From Desulfovibrio sp. (lineage in GTDB: Bacteria; Desulfobacterota; Desulfovibrionia; Desulfovibrionales; Desulfovibrionaceae): a stretch of 64,000 nucleotides of DNA. The notes beneath the pieces were generated by a model. That model had not been told where the DNA came from. It saw only the letters and a list, made by a program, of their open reading frames with translations, and ran no database searches. Positions 26,613 to 34,272 of this stretch are shown here, piece after piece. Each line of letters opens with the position of its first letter. Position 1 is the first letter of the stretch. Where the stretch lies: the NCBI RefSeq assembly GCF_019422935.1, contig NZ_JAHZCJ010000001.1, positions 160,127 to 224,126 of the forward strand. The letters are read 5' to 3'. The translations under genes were made by a program, and so were the position numbers.

Positions 26613-27194
26613 ATGAATATCGGCGCGTATACGTTTTCGCAATTCCACGGGATTGCAGAGGAATTTCACGGCTGCGCGGCTCCAGGCCTGCTTATCGGCG
26701 GCTATATGGTCGAGCTTGCCAAGGGTATGCTGCCCGAAGGAACCCTTTTTGAAGCAGTGGCGGAAACCAGCAAATGCCTGCCGGACGCGGTGCAGCTGCT
26801 CAGCCTGTGCAGCACGGGCAACAAGCGTTTGCATGTGCGCGATCTGGGGCTTTACGCAGTTTCGCTGTACGACAAGAAAACAGGCGTAGGCGTGCGCGTG
26901 AGCATAGACCCGGCAAAACTATTCGCCTATCCGGAAATCCGTAGCTGGTTCATGAAAGAAAAGCCCAAGCATGCTCAGGATATTGTGGAGCTTGAACGGC
27001 AAATTGAAGAAGCCGGGTACAGCATCTGCAAGGTGCAGCGCGTGCAGGTGGACAAGGTTTTTCTGGGACATGGCCACATGGGCACCATCGGCATTTGCCC
27101 CCGCTGCGGCGAGGCCTATCCTCTGGATCATGGCCCGCAGTGCCTTGGCTGCCAAGGGCAGGCCCCTTACACAACGCTTGACCCTGAAAATTGA
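26613..27194 (+). CDS. FmdE-like protein (formylmethanofuran dehydrogenase subunit E family)
   Basis: 193 residues: an FmdE domain followed by a zinc ribbon (CPRC at 162-165, CLGC at 177-180). In sulfate reducers FmdE proteins are linked with molybdenum or tungsten enzymes, but the biochemical role is unknown. The usual HGHxCPG core appears here as FHGCAAPGLLIGG: the Cys is moved two positions earlier and the second His is lost. Further Cys at 55 and 66 are kept. ATG 26613 has GGA 7 bases before; the long leader before it may be regulatory. The GH3 gene starts just after it. Confidence 0.78.
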   Translation: MNIGAYTFSQFHGIAEEFHGCAAPGLLIGGYMVELAKGMLPEGTLFEAVAETSKCLPDAVQLLSLCSTGNKRLHVRDLGLYAVSLYDKKTGVGVRVSIDPAKLFAYPEIRSWFMKEKPKHAQDIVELERQIEEAGYSICKVQRVQVDKVFLGHGHMGTIGICPRCGEAYPLDHGPQCLGCQGQAPYTTLDPEN

Positions 27195-27259
27195 GGCAAA
27201 AAGTCGTGTCTGATGCTGTAAACAGGGGCAAATCCCCCGATGTGTGGCGCTGTTCCGCC

Positions 27260-28492
27260 ATGCAGATTTTTTTTGCTGCCGCGTGCAAGGGCGGGGCTGC
27301 ACTTTGTCGGCTTGCGTTTACGCTGGTCCTCTGTTTTTCGCCCCTGCTGAGCGCCGTGGCCCCGGCTGCGCCTGCCATGCCTGCTAAAACAGGCGCGGGC
27401 AGTGCCGCGCCATCGCTGGACGTCATGATCGGCTCCATGCTCATGCTTGGCTTTCGCGGGGCGGATTTGCCCCAGGGCGATGCCTTTCTTGCACAGGTGC
27501 GCGCTGGGCATGTTGGACATATTATCCTGTTTGACCGGGATGTTACCACAGGCGGCGAACGCAATATCATTTCGCCCCAGCAGGTGCGGCGGCTCACAGC
27601 CACGCTGCGGGCGGCGTCCCCCTGCCCCATGCTCATAGCTGTTGACCAGGAGGGCGGACGGGTGCGGCGGCTCAAGCCGCAACGTGGCTTTGCCGATCTG
27701 CCTTCTGCCCAGAGCATGGGCACGGCCAGCCCGGAGAAAACCCGGGCCATCGCCCGGCAACTGGGCGTGGAACTGGCCTCGCTGGGAATTTCTGTTGATC
27801 TGGCCCCTGTGGCGGATGTGAACAGCAACCCCGCCAATCCGGCCATTGGCGCGTTGGAGCGCAGCTTCAGCCCCAATCCGGCGCTTGTGGCCGCGCACGC
27901 TCTGGCTTTTGGGCAGGGGCTGGCGCAGAGCGGCATCATCCCCGCGCTCAAGCATTTCCCCGGTCAGGGCGGCGCGCAAAAGGATTCGCATCTGGGCCTG
28001 ACGGACATCACCCGCAGCTGGAATGCCAAGGCCGACCTTGCGCCCTACGCGCAGGCCTTTGCCCAGGGCTGGCCCGGCATGGTGATGCTTGGGCACCTGT
28101 ACCACAAGGGGCTTGACCCGCAATATCCTGCCACGCTTTCCCGCGCGGTTGTTGCCGATTTGTTGCGCGGGCGCATGGGCTGGCAGGGCGTGATCATCAG
28201 CGACGACATGCAGATGAAGGCCATCACCGACCATTACGGCATGGAACAGGCAATGCTGCTGGCCGTCAACGCCGGGGTGGACATTCTGCTGTTCGGCAAT
28301 AACTTGTATTGGGACGAAACCCTGCCCAGCAAGGCTTTTGAGACCTTGCGCGGGCTAGTGGAAAGCGGGCGCATTTCGCGCCAGCGGATCATGGAATCAT
28401 GGCTGCGCATCACTAACCTGTATGCAAGCCGCGCCACTGCCGCCAGGGCCGCCGCCGATGGATCATCGGCGCTCTATCCCTGGACCAGATAA
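27260..28492 (+). CDS. Secreted glycoside hydrolase family 3 (beta-N-acetylhexosaminidase, NagZ-like)
   Basis: Start uncertain: ATG 27260 is chosen; GTG and TTG codons further up (to 27191, overlapping the fmdE-like stop) are possible. A signal peptide or anchor (helix about residues 12-35 from this start) puts it in the periplasm. The GH3 N-terminal barrel is complete: IAVDQEGGRVRRL, KHFPGQG followed by DSH (His is the acid/base in NagZ enzymes) and the nucleophile Asp in ISDDMQMKAI. No C-terminal GH3 domain, as in NagZ. Probably trims GlcNAc from muropeptides; secreted rather than cytosolic. The tiny reading frame at 28508 follows by 15 bases. Confidence 0.87.
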   Translation: MQIFFAAACKGGAALCRLAFTLVLCFSPLLSAVAPAAPAMPAKTGAGSAAPSLDVMIGSMLMLGFRGADLPQGDAFLAQVRAGHVGHIILFDRDVTTGGERNIISPQQVRRLTATLRAASPCPMLIAVDQEGGRVRRLKPQRGFADLPSAQSMGTASPEKTRAIARQLGVELASLGISVDLAPVADVNSNPANPAIGALERSFSPNPALVAAHALAFGQGLAQSGIIPALKHFPGQGGAQKDSHLGLTDITRSWNAKADLAPYAQAFAQGWPGMVMLGHLYHKGLDPQYPATLSRAVVADLLRGRMGWQGVIISDDMQMKAITDHYGMEQAMLLAVNAGVDILLFGNNLYWDETLPSKAFETLRGLVESGRISRQRIMESWLRITNLYASRATAARAAADGSSALYPWTR

Positions 28493-28507
28493 AGCGGCGG
28501 AGGTTTT

Positions 28508-28705
28508 ATGGATACTTTGATTCTCCTGCTGGTGTTTGGCGGTATTGCCGCCATATACCTGCTTGCCCTCAAAAAAGGCTGGCTGCCCACAGACCGCCTG
28601 AACTGCGGTTGAATACCCTTTGACAAGCAGCGTGCCCTGCTTGATGACGAAGAACGGCGTTTGCGCAACAAGGCCAGAAAAGCCGCCCGTAAACAGTGCA
28701 AGTAA
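28508..28705 (+). CDS. Putative small membrane-anchored selenoprotein with Cys-Gly-Sec (in-frame UGA at codon 35)
   Basis: If UGA 28610-28612 is read as selenocysteine this encodes 65 residues: an N-terminal helix (about 3-21), a short KKGW turn, Asn32-Cys33-Gly34-Sec35-Ile-Pro, then a highly charged helical tail (LLDDEERRLRNKARKAARKQCK) with a last Cys64. GGAGG lies 6 bases before ATG 28508 and TAA 28703 is followed by a terminator after 12 bases, so the frame fills the whole unit. A stem-loop with the right spacing follows the UGA (28624-28643), and tRNA-Sec is present at 7698. A CxU pair on a membrane anchor suggests thiol/selenol redox chemistry at the cytoplasmic or periplasmic face; orientation is likely N-out/C-in from the positive tail. 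If UGA stops, a 34-residue peptide results. I recognise no named family. Confidence 0.65.
28610..28643 (+). promoter_or_regulatory. Candidate bacterial SECIS element with its UGA
   Basis: UGA at 28610-28612, an 11-base spacer, then CAAGCAG (28624-28630), loop CGTGCC and CTGCTTG (28637-28643): 7 perfect pairs. In E. coli fdhF the apical stem also begins 11 bases after UGA. A G lies within the first two loop positions and a GU follows, as expected for SelB recognition; loop distance is 18 bases. Confidence 0.6.
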
Positions 28706-28717
28706 CTGAATGAAATC

Positions 28718-28750
28718 AAAGCCCCCGCTCCATCATGGAACGGGGGCTTT
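28718..28750. terminator. Terminator hairpin after the putative selenoprotein gene
   Basis: AAAGCCCCCG pairs with CGGGGGCTTT. It lies between convergent units, so it probably serves the plus-strand selenoprotein unit and the minus-strand cytochrome operon. Confidence 0.75.
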
Positions 28751-28825
28751 GTTATGGGATTCTCAGAAATTGATCGGAAAATCCGTTGTGACGGCACCGA
28801 GGCCGGGGGGCCAGCCCGCGCACGG

Positions 28826-30385
28826 CTATTTCCCGTTCTTGGTATGCGCGGCGCGGAAGCTGTTGCAGATAATGGCGAGGTCTTCGCGCACGGTCTGGGG
28901 CTGGTTCCGGTAGCCGGGCATGCCTGTGCCGGGATAGCCCTCGGTAATGATTTTCAGGGCCTGCCCGTGGGTCAGGCTGCTGCGCGTAAAATCGGGCGGC
29001 GGGGGCTGCATGGCGCGTCCCGAGGGGCTGACGCTGCCGTTGGCCGCGTGGCATTTGGCGCAGGTGCCTATCCATACTTCAAGCGAAAGAGGGCTGATAT
29101 CGCGTGGGGGCGGCGGCGTGGCTGCATACATGCCAAAGCGCTTGCCTATGACGTCCAGCAGGTTCTCCAGCTTTTCTCGGTCGAACATGCGAAAATAGGG
29201 CATGCCTGTGCCGGGGATGCCGTCGCGCACCATTTCATACACATAATCCCGGTCAGTGCGCATGGTGGTCAGGTCTGTGGCGGGGATGCGCAGGCGTGAG
29301 GCTTCCGCCCCGTCACCGTGCCCGGTGAGGCCGTGGCACGGCTCGCATGCGCCGTCATAAATGGTGTCGCCATTGTCGTACACGGTGCGCAGCTTGACGG
29401 CAAAGGCCTCCAGAGCCTTCTGGCTGAAGGGAGCCAGTTCCTGAACGCGCTGTTCGCGCAGGGCCGTTGCTTCTGCCTGCCCCGGGGCCAGCGCCTCGTT
29501 CTGCATGAGCTGGCGGGCCAGCAGCATGGAGACGAAGATAAGGGGCAGCAGGGCCAGCAAACGATAGTCGGAAGTTGACGATTCCGGTCTCAGAATCCAG
29601 ACCGCCGCGCCAAGGGCCAGTGCTCCAAGGCTTATGAGCGACAGCACCGGGACGGACAGTTGCGGTAGTATGGTTGCCAGCAGGGCCAGCCCGATGACCG
29701 CCTGAGCTGCCAGAGCGCCAAGCAGCCACTTGCGCAGCAGCGGGGCCTTCTGCTTTTCATTTCTGGCAGAGAAAAATAGGTGAAAAGCCGCGCCAAAGGC
29801 CACTGCCGCGCCCAGCACATGCAGGTAGCGCAGCACCCAGTGGGGCATCCACTGCGCGCCAAAGCGGAAGCCGTGGGCGGCAAAGTCGGCCCACTCCGCA
29901 GGGCGTTCCATGAGGGTCAGCGCCCCGGTAAAGATGGCGGGCACAGTCATGAGGGCCGCAACGCCCACCAGTCCGCAGATGAGGGCCAGCCACGCGCTGG
30001 TGGCAAGCTTGTGCGCAAAACCGTCAAACAGCAGAAAGGCCGCGATCAGCAGCGGAATAATCGCCAGCCACACATATGAAAAAAGCCCCGTAACCGTAAA
30101 AAAGGCGTGTGGATGGCTTATCTGCATGAGCAGCAGCGGGCCAACGCCCAACACTACGGCCAGACTTTTGAGGCCCATGTGCGAATGGGCCACGTGTTCG
30201 TTCCAGTGTTGATCGGGCGTAGGCTGCCGCAGCAGGTCACGCAGAAAGAACAGTAGGCTCAGTATGGCCGTGCCAAGCATGAGCAGCACAAAGAGCAGAT
30301 GCAGGCCGAAAGTTATGAAGAGCAGCCCCTGCATCCAGCCTTCGGGCAAGGGTTTGTTGAGAAACAGGTCTGTCCATTGCTGCAT
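28826..30385 (-). CDS. Membrane cytochrome subunit with C-terminal dihaem c domain
   Basis: 519 residues: about eight to nine helices in the first 310, similar in layout to the protein encoded upstream and to cytochrome bd subunit I, then a periplasmic part with two haem c sites, CEPCH (347-351) and CAKCH (442-446), each in a separate cytochrome c fold (distal Met candidates in GTGMPYF and GTGMPGY). Likely a quinol- or cytochrome-c-linked electron-transfer subunit. It starts 2 bases after the preceding gene's stop; third gene of three. No CydB-type subunit II lies nearby. Confidence 0.8.
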   Translation of the reverse strand: MQQWTDLFLNKPLPEGWMQGLLFITFGLHLLFVLLMLGTAILSLLFFLRDLLRQPTPDQHWNEHVAHSHMGLKSLAVVLGVGPLLLMQISHPHAFFTVTGLFSYVWLAIIPLLIAAFLLFDGFAHKLATSAWLALICGLVGVAALMTVPAIFTGALTLMERPAEWADFAAHGFRFGAQWMPHWVLRYLHVLGAAVAFGAAFHLFFSARNEKQKAPLLRKWLLGALAAQAVIGLALLATILPQLSVPVLSLISLGALALGAAVWILRPESSTSDYRLLALLPLIFVSMLLARQLMQNEALAPGQAEATALREQRVQELAPFSQKALEAFAVKLRTVYDNGDTIYDGACEPCHGLTGHGDGAEASRLRIPATDLTTMRTDRDYVYEMVRDGIPGTGMPYFRMFDREKLENLLDVIGKRFGMYAATPPPPRDISPLSLEVWIGTCAKCHAANGSVSPSGRAMQPPPPDFTRSSLTHGQALKIITEGYPGTGMPGYRNQPQTVREDLAIICNSFRAAHTKNGK

Positions 30386-30387
30386 GG

Positions 30388-31740
30388 CTACTTCTCCCTG
30401 GCGGCTTGTTGGGCGCGGCGGGAATAGTTGGAGGAAAGCTGGAACAGATACTCCGTGAGCATGGCGCGTTCCTGCTCCGAACCCACAAAGGGCGTCATGT
30501 AGGGGGCCAGCCTCTGCGTAATGCCCAGCATGGCGTTGATGCCGTCTGCCGAGCGCCCCGCAAGGCGCTGATCAATGCCGTTGATGCCGCTTTCCGCATG
30601 GCAAACGCCGCAATTGGCCGCAAACAGCGTTCTGGCGGCCTGGGTAGCCGGGGGCAGATTGCTGCTGGTGTTGACCCAGCGGAGCCGGGGCAACAGGGGG
30701 GCGTTCTGGGCTGCCAGCGCCTCGCTTTCCACAAGGGTTATCTGGCTGGCGTGCATATAGCCCGGCATCAGGTACGGGCCACGAATAAATTCGCGCACCC
30801 GCTCAAATTCCATGACAAAACACAGGCTCATGATCAGGGCCGGAATGCACAGCAAGCGGCATGCCAGCCGTGAGCGCCCAAGCGCCGCCAGTGCCGTCAG
30901 CAGGAGTACAAGCGCGGCAACCGCGTTGGCCGCAGGCAGGAAGTCCGGCATTTGCGAGAGGTAGGATGTGGCGACCGAGAACTTCCAGTGCGTGAGGTAG
31001 GTTTGCGGCACCCGCGAAAAATACACATAGGTGGCCGCTGCCGTCACAGCCAGAGAGAGCAGCAACGCCGTGCCGCAGAGGCGCAAGGCCCTGCCGCGTT
31101 CTTCTGCCGTGCCCTTGAAGTGCCAGGCGATCCAGGCCATGAGCAGCAGTATGCCTAGGCCAAGGCCGCCGCCGACACGCAAAAAGCACTGTGGCACAAA
31201 GGTGGGGTTAAAATAGGCCTCGGCAAAGCTTCTGGCCCACGGCCAGCCCTGCGGGGTGAGCATGAAGCCCAGAATGCCTGTGATAAGAACCGCAGAAATA
31301 AAGGACGCACACACATAGCCCCAGCCAATGGCGGCCAGTGTGCCGGGTTTGTGCGTTATCAGCCGATCCCACAAGTAGTAGTAGCAGAGCAGCAGAATCA
31401 CTTCGGCGGTGAAGGCGAACCATTCAATAAACCATGGCCAGAAAAACAGGTGGATGAGCGCGCCGATGCCTTCCGGCGCGAGGCTCCCGGTCAGAATCCA
31501 TATGCCCACGCCCGTGACCGCCCCCACAGAAGTGGTAACAACCACCAGAGGCCCCAGCAACCGGCGGGCAATATCGGCCCAGAATGCGCCCTTGCCCTTC
31601 CATGCGAGGGTTTGAAAGATCACCAGCATGGTCATGAGGCCGATGGCCAGACCGTGGCTGATATAAACGTGCAGCACCGCATTGAGGGCAATGGTCATGC
31701 CGTCGCCCACCACAGGAATATGCAGGATGGGAAAGTTCAT
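30388..31740 (-). CDS. Cytochrome bd-superfamily subunit I-like protein fused to cytochrome c
   Basis: 450 residues. The N-terminal half aligns by eye with CydA: AVLHVYISHGLAIG in the place of the helix carrying the b595 ligand His19, the GAVTGVGIW segment, the acidic pair in FIEWFAFTAEV resembling Glu99/Glu107, and YLWDRL. A periplasmic C-terminal domain holds one haem c site, CGVCH (377-381). The quinol-binding Q-loop of true CydA is not evident. Such CydA-like proteins with c-type haem and without CydB belong to poorly characterised branches of the bd superfamily. Oxygen reduction is not proven. Confidence 0.8.
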   Translation of the reverse strand: MNFPILHIPVVGDGMTIALNAVLHVYISHGLAIGLMTMLVIFQTLAWKGKGAFWADIARRLLGPLVVVTTSVGAVTGVGIWILTGSLAPEGIGALIHLFFWPWFIEWFAFTAEVILLLCYYYLWDRLITHKPGTLAAIGWGYVCASFISAVLITGILGFMLTPQGWPWARSFAEAYFNPTFVPQCFLRVGGGLGLGILLLMAWIAWHFKGTAEERGRALRLCGTALLLSLAVTAAATYVYFSRVPQTYLTHWKFSVATSYLSQMPDFLPAANAVAALVLLLTALAALGRSRLACRLLCIPALIMSLCFVMEFERVREFIRGPYLMPGYMHASQITLVESEALAAQNAPLLPRLRWVNTSSNLPPATQAARTLFAANCGVCHAESGINGIDQRLAGRSADGINAMLGITQRLAPYMTPFVGSEQERAMLTEYLFQLSSNYSRRAQQAAREK

Positions 31741-31743
31741 GGC

Positions 31744-32607
31744 CTACTTCCCCTGCGGCGCTTTGGGTGCGTCCGTTGTCGTTGCGGGCTTTGCGGGCGC
31801 GTAATGGGGGCGGGGCTGGCCGTCCACATAGGCCGCCACGTCAAGGGCCTGCTCTGGCGTGAGGTTGGCTGCCTCCGGCGGCATGAAGCGATGGGTAAAC
31901 ACGGCAAAGGTGTTTATGTCGTGCATGGTGGAGCCGTCAGTGTACGCGCCATTGCCCCAGAGCGGAGGGGAACCGTCGCCCGCGTCGCCGTGACAGGAGG
32001 CGCAGTTGTCTGCATATACGCTGGCCCCGCTGGCGGCATCGGGCTTGTGGTTGCTGTCGAGCTTTGCGGGCATGGCCCACGGCAGCTTGGCATAGACGGG
32101 GATATCTTTTGAAATCCAGTGCAGATAGGCAAGCACAGCCTGCATGGTGCGGCTGTCGAGGGCCGGGGGCGCAGCATTGAGGTTGCGCGCAAAGCAATCC
32201 TGCACTTTCTGGGCAAGATCTGCGCTGTAGCCGTGGCTGGCCAGAAAACGCGGATAGGTTGCCGCAACGCCCACAAGGGTGATGCTCGCCTTGCTGGTGC
32301 CGCCTTCGAGATGACAGGTGGCGCAGGCGAGTTCGTTGCCTACATGCTCGGGGGCGTACTGTGCCGTATCGTTGATAATATTGTAGCCGAGCATGACGGC
32401 TTCGCGGATATTTTCCGGTGCGTCCTGCGGTTTGGGCGGATTGAACTGCGGTTCTGCTGCCGGGCCTGCCTGCAAGGTTGCCAGCGCCTGCGGTGCCGGG
32501 GTTTGCCGCACGGCTGCCCCGTAATGGAAAAAGGCCAGCGTCCACGCGCCGAAGATCAGCAGAATACAGGTGAGCGTCAGGGCGTAAAGCAGAGTGCGGT
32601 TGTTCAT
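31744..32607 (-). CDS. Membrane-anchored dihaem c-type cytochrome
   Basis: 287 residues: N-terminal uncleaved anchor (about 7-27), then two cytochrome c domains with CATCH (95-99) and CASCH (202-206); Met ligands probably in the segments after each site (HRFMPPEAANLT resembles the distal loop). Pro/Ala/Lys-rich ends. First gene of the three-gene cytochrome operon, with CGGAG before ATG 32607, and 3 bases before the bd-like gene. Likely the soluble-side electron carrier for the complex. Confidence 0.87.
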   Translation of the reverse strand: MNNRTLLYALTLTCILLIFGAWTLAFFHYGAAVRQTPAPQALATLQAGPAAEPQFNPPKPQDAPENIREAVMLGYNIINDTAQYAPEHVGNELACATCHLEGGTSKASITLVGVAATYPRFLASHGYSADLAQKVQDCFARNLNAAPPALDSRTMQAVLAYLHWISKDIPVYAKLPWAMPAKLDSNHKPDAASGASVYADNCASCHGDAGDGSPPLWGNGAYTDGSTMHDINTFAVFTHRFMPPEAANLTPEQALDVAAYVDGQPRPHYAPAKPATTTDAPKAPQGK

Positions 32608-32991
32608 GGCGGCTCCGGTTAGAGCATTTTTGCGTTGAAATGCTTGTGTGACGATAGATTGTCTTCGTCATGCAGGCACCTCGCAGCGCGGACTTTTGCA
32701 AAAATCCATGCAGAACAGATAAACATGTTCAATGTTGATCTGCTCCAGCGGTGACCGTGAGAAACAGGCCAGCTTGAAGCCAAAAACAGGACAGACTGGC
32801 CACAGGCTGAGGCCGCGAATTTTCAAGATATATTGTAATGGGTAACAGAACTTCCCGCTATGTCAACAAGGCGGGACAAGCGTTTTTTTCATATCCGTCT
32901 GAAATCAGGGGCCAAGTTGGCGGGGGGCGGCGGATTGGAGGAGGGGGTGGCCGGCTGGTGGAGCAACCCGGAAGGGGGATGCTGGCAGAGT
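32608..32991. other. Upstream region of the cytochrome operon with an inverted repeat
   Basis: 384 bases without a supported gene. It holds TGACGA (32649-32654) and TCGTCA (32665-32670) as a perfect inverted repeat over a 10-base spacer, 40 bases upstream of the first cytochrome gene, suggesting an activator or repressor site. No sigma-54 -24/-12 element with the correct spacing was found on the minus strand. Confidence 0.4.
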
Positions 32992-33530
32992 CTAGGCTGG
33001 CAGGGATTGACCGCGCGTTTCCAGCACATCCTTGATGTCTATGCCCATGCGCTGAATGCGCGAGAGCAGGGTTGTGCGCTTGAGGCCCAGCATGGCGGCC
33101 ACCCCGCGCGAACCCGCCATAACTCCGTTACAGGCCAGAATGGCGGCCACGATGCGGTCGCGCTCGCTGAGGGTTTCACCGGGTTGATGGTGGGCATCCG
33201 TATACACGGGCCGGTTGGGCTGCGCGGGCGCGGGCGGCGCGCTGGCCTCCTGCTTGCGCTGAGAAATGGCCGCAACCGGGGCGGGAACCTCCAGTGGGCA
33301 GATGTTCAGGCTGGGGCCGCTGGAAAGAATGACCGCGCGCTCGATAACGTTGGCAAGCTCGCGCACGTTGCCGGGCCAGAGCTGGTCGCAGAGCAGCACA
33401 GGGCGGCGGAAGGAATATTAGTGATGTTTTTCTTCATCTGTCGCGCCATCTGCTGCGTAAAATGCTTTGCCAGCAGGGGGATGTCTTCGCGGCGTTCGCG
33501 CAGCGGCGGAATGGCAAAATGTCTGCGACG
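32992..33530 (-). pseudogene. Remnant of a sigma-54-dependent transcriptional activator
   Basis: The last ~135 codons are intact: DQLWPGNVRELANVIERA (end of the AAA+ domain) and a C-terminal Fis-type helix-turn-helix (GVAAMLGLKRTTLLSRIQRMGI). Immediately upstream the match continues in another frame as FAIPPLRERREDIPLLAKHF, so one base is lost near 33400-33410. Before about 33530 the similarity stops at a TAG, and Walker A, the GAFTGA loop and any sensor domain are gone. This is a decayed gene rather than a short protein; its DNA-binding end may still be read but is unlikely to function. Confidence 0.8.
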
Positions 33531-33787
33531 CCCTTTATGCTATCGACAGGTATTCTGCAGGTGAGATTGGATTGGGCTTTCGTCTGGGGAAAATGCGAGA
33601 GAACTATTCAGAAAGCGTGAGGGAAATTGGCTTCGCAGGGGTGCATTTGGCTTTGGTGCTGAGCCTGACTTGCTGTGGATGGTCATGCAGACCGAGGCAA
33701 GATGTTTGGGAGGTGGGGCTGAAAGTGACAGAGCTTGGCAGATAGTAGACCCTCTGTGAAATAGCTTCAGCGCCCTGTAGAAAGCAA
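33531..33787. other. Unassigned stretch at the break point between pseudogene and rplL
   Basis: About 257 bases of less GC-rich sequence with no recognisable protein on either strand. It joins the point where the activator homology ends to the rplL terminator, so it may be the scar of an insertion, deletion or rearrangement. No terminal repeats were seen. Confidence 0.4.
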
Positions 33788-33817
33788 TAAAAAAGGCGGA
33801 ACCCTAAGGTTCCGCCT
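33788..33817 (-). terminator. Strong terminator directly after rplL
   Basis: AGGCGGAACC-TTAG-GGTTCCGCCT on the minus strand (10 perfect pairs) followed by six T and then ATT, 24 bases after the rplL stop. Confidence 0.92.
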
Positions 33818-33840
33818 CAAAAGCACGGTATAAACCGAAC

Positions 33841-34221
33841 TTACTTCACTTCGACGGTGGCGCCGGCTTCGGTCAGCTGCTTCTTGGCTTCTTCAGCTTC
33901 TTCCTTGGACACGCCTTCCTTCAGGGTAGCGGGGGCGCCGTCAACCTTTTCCTTGGCTTCCTTGAGGCCCAGGCTGGTCAGAGCGCGCACAACCTTGATG
34001 ACGCCGATCTTGTTGGCGCCAGCTTCCTTCAGGATAACGTCGAACTCGGTCTTTTCTTCAGCGGCTTCAGCAGCGGCAGCGGGGGCAGCCATCATCATGG
34101 CGGCGGCAGGCGCAGCGGCGGAAACGCCGAACTTTTCTTCGAGTTCCTTGATGAACTCAGAAAGTTCGAGAACGGTCATATTGGAGATAAATTCAACAAC
34201 TTCTTCTTTGGTAACGGCCAT
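33841..34221 (-). CDS. rplL: 50S ribosomal protein L7/L12
   Basis: 126 residues. N-terminal dimerisation domain, an Ala-rich hinge ([15 protein letters not shown]) and the globular C-terminal domain ending [14 protein letters not shown], which contacts elongation factors. Normal length. It follows rplJ by 51 bases; unlike the usual order, rpoB does not follow: a terminator comes instead. Confidence 0.97.
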   Translation of the reverse strand: MAVTKEEVVEFISNMTVLELSEFIKELEEKFGVSAAAPAAAMMMAAPAAAAEAAEEKTEFDVILKEAGANKIGVIKVVRALTSLGLKEAKEKVDGAPATLKEGVSKEEAEEAKKQLTEAGATVEVK

Positions 34222-34272
34222 GATAAGTCTCCTGATCTTTGGCTTTAGTGCAAATAATTCGATGGTTGCTTG

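Noticed and set aside
25811..26614. Long N-terminal form of the cysteine hydrolase
   Set aside because: The extra 82 codons are antisense to the leader and start of the FmdE-like gene and lack family similarity; ATG 26368 places the catalytic Asp in the usual position.
32608..32760. Sigma-54 -24/-12 promoter for the cytochrome operon
   Set aside because: The only GG/GC pair (TGGATTTTTGCA) has a spacing of 8 rather than 10.
33467..33745. Plus-strand open frame of about 92 codons next to the activator remnant
   Set aside because: It runs antisense through the pseudogene end, has no ribosome site and no recognisable domain.
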